Below, one piece after another: positions 21,827 to 22,624 of a stretch of 22,624 nucleotides of DNA. A program made the position numbers and the translations under genes. The notes beneath the pieces are model-generated. The model saw only the letters and a list, made by a program, of their open reading frames with translations, had not been told where the DNA came from and did no database searches. The stretch is from CAZZCP01 sp964653235. GTDB taxonomy: Bacteria > Bdellovibrionota > Bdellovibrionia > Bdellovibrionales > UBA840. The stretch is taken from positions 1 through 22,624 of the forward strand of contig CAZZCP010000038.1 of the NCBI GenBank assembly GCA_964653235.1. The letters are read 5' to 3'. How positions within the stretch are numbered: the stretch's first letter is position 1; each line of letters begins with the position of its first letter.

Positions 21827-22567
21827 ATGACTCCAATGATGCAGCAGTTCTGGGCGATGAAGTCGGCCCATCCAGACAAAATTCTTCTTTTTCGAATGGG
21901 TGATTTCTATGAAATGTTTCACGAAGATGCCATCAAAGCCGCCCCGATTTTAGGGATAGCTCTTACGGTTCGCAATAAAAAGTCTGAAGACCAAACTAAA
22001 ATGTGTGGAGTTCCTCATCACTCGGTGGCTAGCCCCATCAACAAGCTTTTGGCCGCGGGCTTGAAGGTGGCTATTTGCGATCAGCTAGAAGATCCAAAGC
22101 AAGCAAAAGGCATCGTCAAAAGAGGCATCACTCGAATCTTGAGCCCGGGTATGGTTTATGACCCAGAGGAACTCGATGCCGAGACGAGCAATTATATATC
22201 TGCATATCATAAGTCTTCACTTGCCTTTTTAGAGTCTTCAACCGGAGATGCTTTTTACTACGAAGATTTGAATTGGCAAGAGGTGCAAGATCTTCTTTTA
22301 CTGCTGCGGCCGGCAGAGCTTTTGGTTTCATCCACTGAAGATAAAAAGAGTTTTTTGCAAGAAAAGAAATCGATTGAGGGTCCTTTGATCACCCTATTGG
22401 ATGTAGAGCTTGAAACGAGTCGAGAACTCTGTTTGCACTACTCAGAGAGCATGCAAGCGCGGCAAAGTTTTCGTTCTTTTGAAAAAAGACTCTATCAAAA
22501 AAACCTAATGCTCTCACAGCTTGTGGTTCGCAATTTAGAGATTTTTGAAAATCATCAATCAAGCTAA
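21827..22567 (+). CDS. mutS: DNA mismatch repair protein MutS, N-terminal part only
   Basis: 246 residues that match the start of MutS. The mismatch-binding domain I has MTPMMQQFW and LLFRMGDFYEMF (with the Phe-x-Glu wedge), followed by MCGVPHHSV and KVAICDQLEDP. RITRILSPGMV leads into connector domain II, and LVVRNLEIFEN begins the core. A full MutS is about 850 residues, so the clamp, ATPase and C-terminal parts are missing. A stop at 22565-22567 closes the frame, and 43 GC-rich bases follow. This may be a contig-end error rather than a real truncation. AAGGGGAT supports the start at 21827; the open frame begins at 21785. Confidence 0.88.
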   Translation: MTPMMQQFWAMKSAHPDKILLFRMGDFYEMFHEDAIKAAPILGIALTVRNKKSEDQTKMCGVPHHSVASPINKLLAAGLKVAICDQLEDPKQAKGIVKRGITRILSPGMVYDPEELDAETSNYISAYHKSSLAFLESSTGDAFYYEDLNWQEVQDLLLLLRPAELLVSSTEDKKSFLQEKKSIEGPLITLLDVELETSRELCLHYSESMQARQSFRSFEKRLYQKNLMLSQLVVRNLEIFENHQSS

Positions 22568-22581
22568 AGGAAATTAAAAAA

Positions 22582-22624
22582 GCGCCGGGATGGCGAGGTC
22601 GGTCATCGCGGCGGTGTTGCCGCG
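22582..22624. other. GC-rich right edge, probable assembly artefact
   Basis: The last 43 bases are 33 G or C (about 77%), quite unlike the AT-rich window. They end in CGCGGC-ggtgtt-GCCGCG, a 6-bp hairpin. They do not continue the MutS protein in any frame that I can recognise. Confidence 0.55.

Overview
The window is an AT-rich draft contig from a Gram-negative bacterium. It carries at least two lipoprotein or signal-peptide genes, an AsmA-like envelope protein, a cbb3 oxidase locus, PhoD-like and N-formylglutamate amidohydrolase-like enzymes, and a BLUF photoreceptor. This mix fits Bdellovibrionota or a neighbouring former deltaproteobacterial lineage, but that is an inference from gene content and no marker here proves it. 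Two runs of N (10 and 100 bases) and a GC-rich tail at the right edge show that this is a scaffolded, imperfect assembly.

Region 1 (1-6946) is a high-affinity cbb3 cytochrome oxidase operon on the plus strand: ccoI (5' end missing), ccoS, a fused ccoNO, ccoQ, a one-haem ccoP and ccoG. Every junction overlaps by 4 to 13 bases, which suggests tight translational coupling. An FNR-type regulator with a plausible Fe-S cysteine set follows. Region 2 (6947-10196, plus) starts with a small CRP-like sensor domain that has no DNA-binding domain. It lies behind a near-consensus FNR box, so the adjacent regulator may control it. Exported proteins follow: a lipoprotein with a lysozyme/chitosanase-like signature, a six-cysteine secreted protein, a PhoD-like phosphatase and a possible 40-residue ORF.

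Region 3 (10193-12785) is mostly minus-strand regulators and small proteins: MarR-type, ArsR-type, a BLUF blue-light sensor, a very basic unknown protein behind a 12-bp hairpin terminator, and two convergent, overlapping BFD-type [2Fe-2S] proteins. Region 4 (12576-15133, minus) is a coupled operon mgtE, DHH phosphoesterase, BFD-like ferredoxin. It is divergent from greA (15233-15709), with adjacent predicted promoters between them. Downstream of greA, a hairpin-rich repeat of about 96 bp occurs twice and runs into the 100-N gap.

Region 5 (15995-20796) holds a PduO-type cobalamin adenosyltransferase (minus), an N-formylglutamate amidohydrolase-like protein, an AsmA-like envelope protein and a FadI-type thiolase, which ends at a textbook terminator. 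Region 6 (20797-22624) has a 339-base non-coding stretch with a sigma54-like site, a possible C-rich short RNA ending in a second terminator, and a 171-bp element with perfect 21-bp terminal inverted repeats and a flanking 7-bp direct repeat (MITE-like). A lamin-tail-like lipoprotein gene and the start of mutS follow. The mutS frame closes early, next to a foreign-looking GC-rich end.

The most interesting items are the MITE-like element, the palindromic repeat array at the gap, the possible sigma54/C-rich small RNA, the FNR regulator paired with an FNR-box-controlled HTH-less sensor domain, and the paired BFD ferredoxins.
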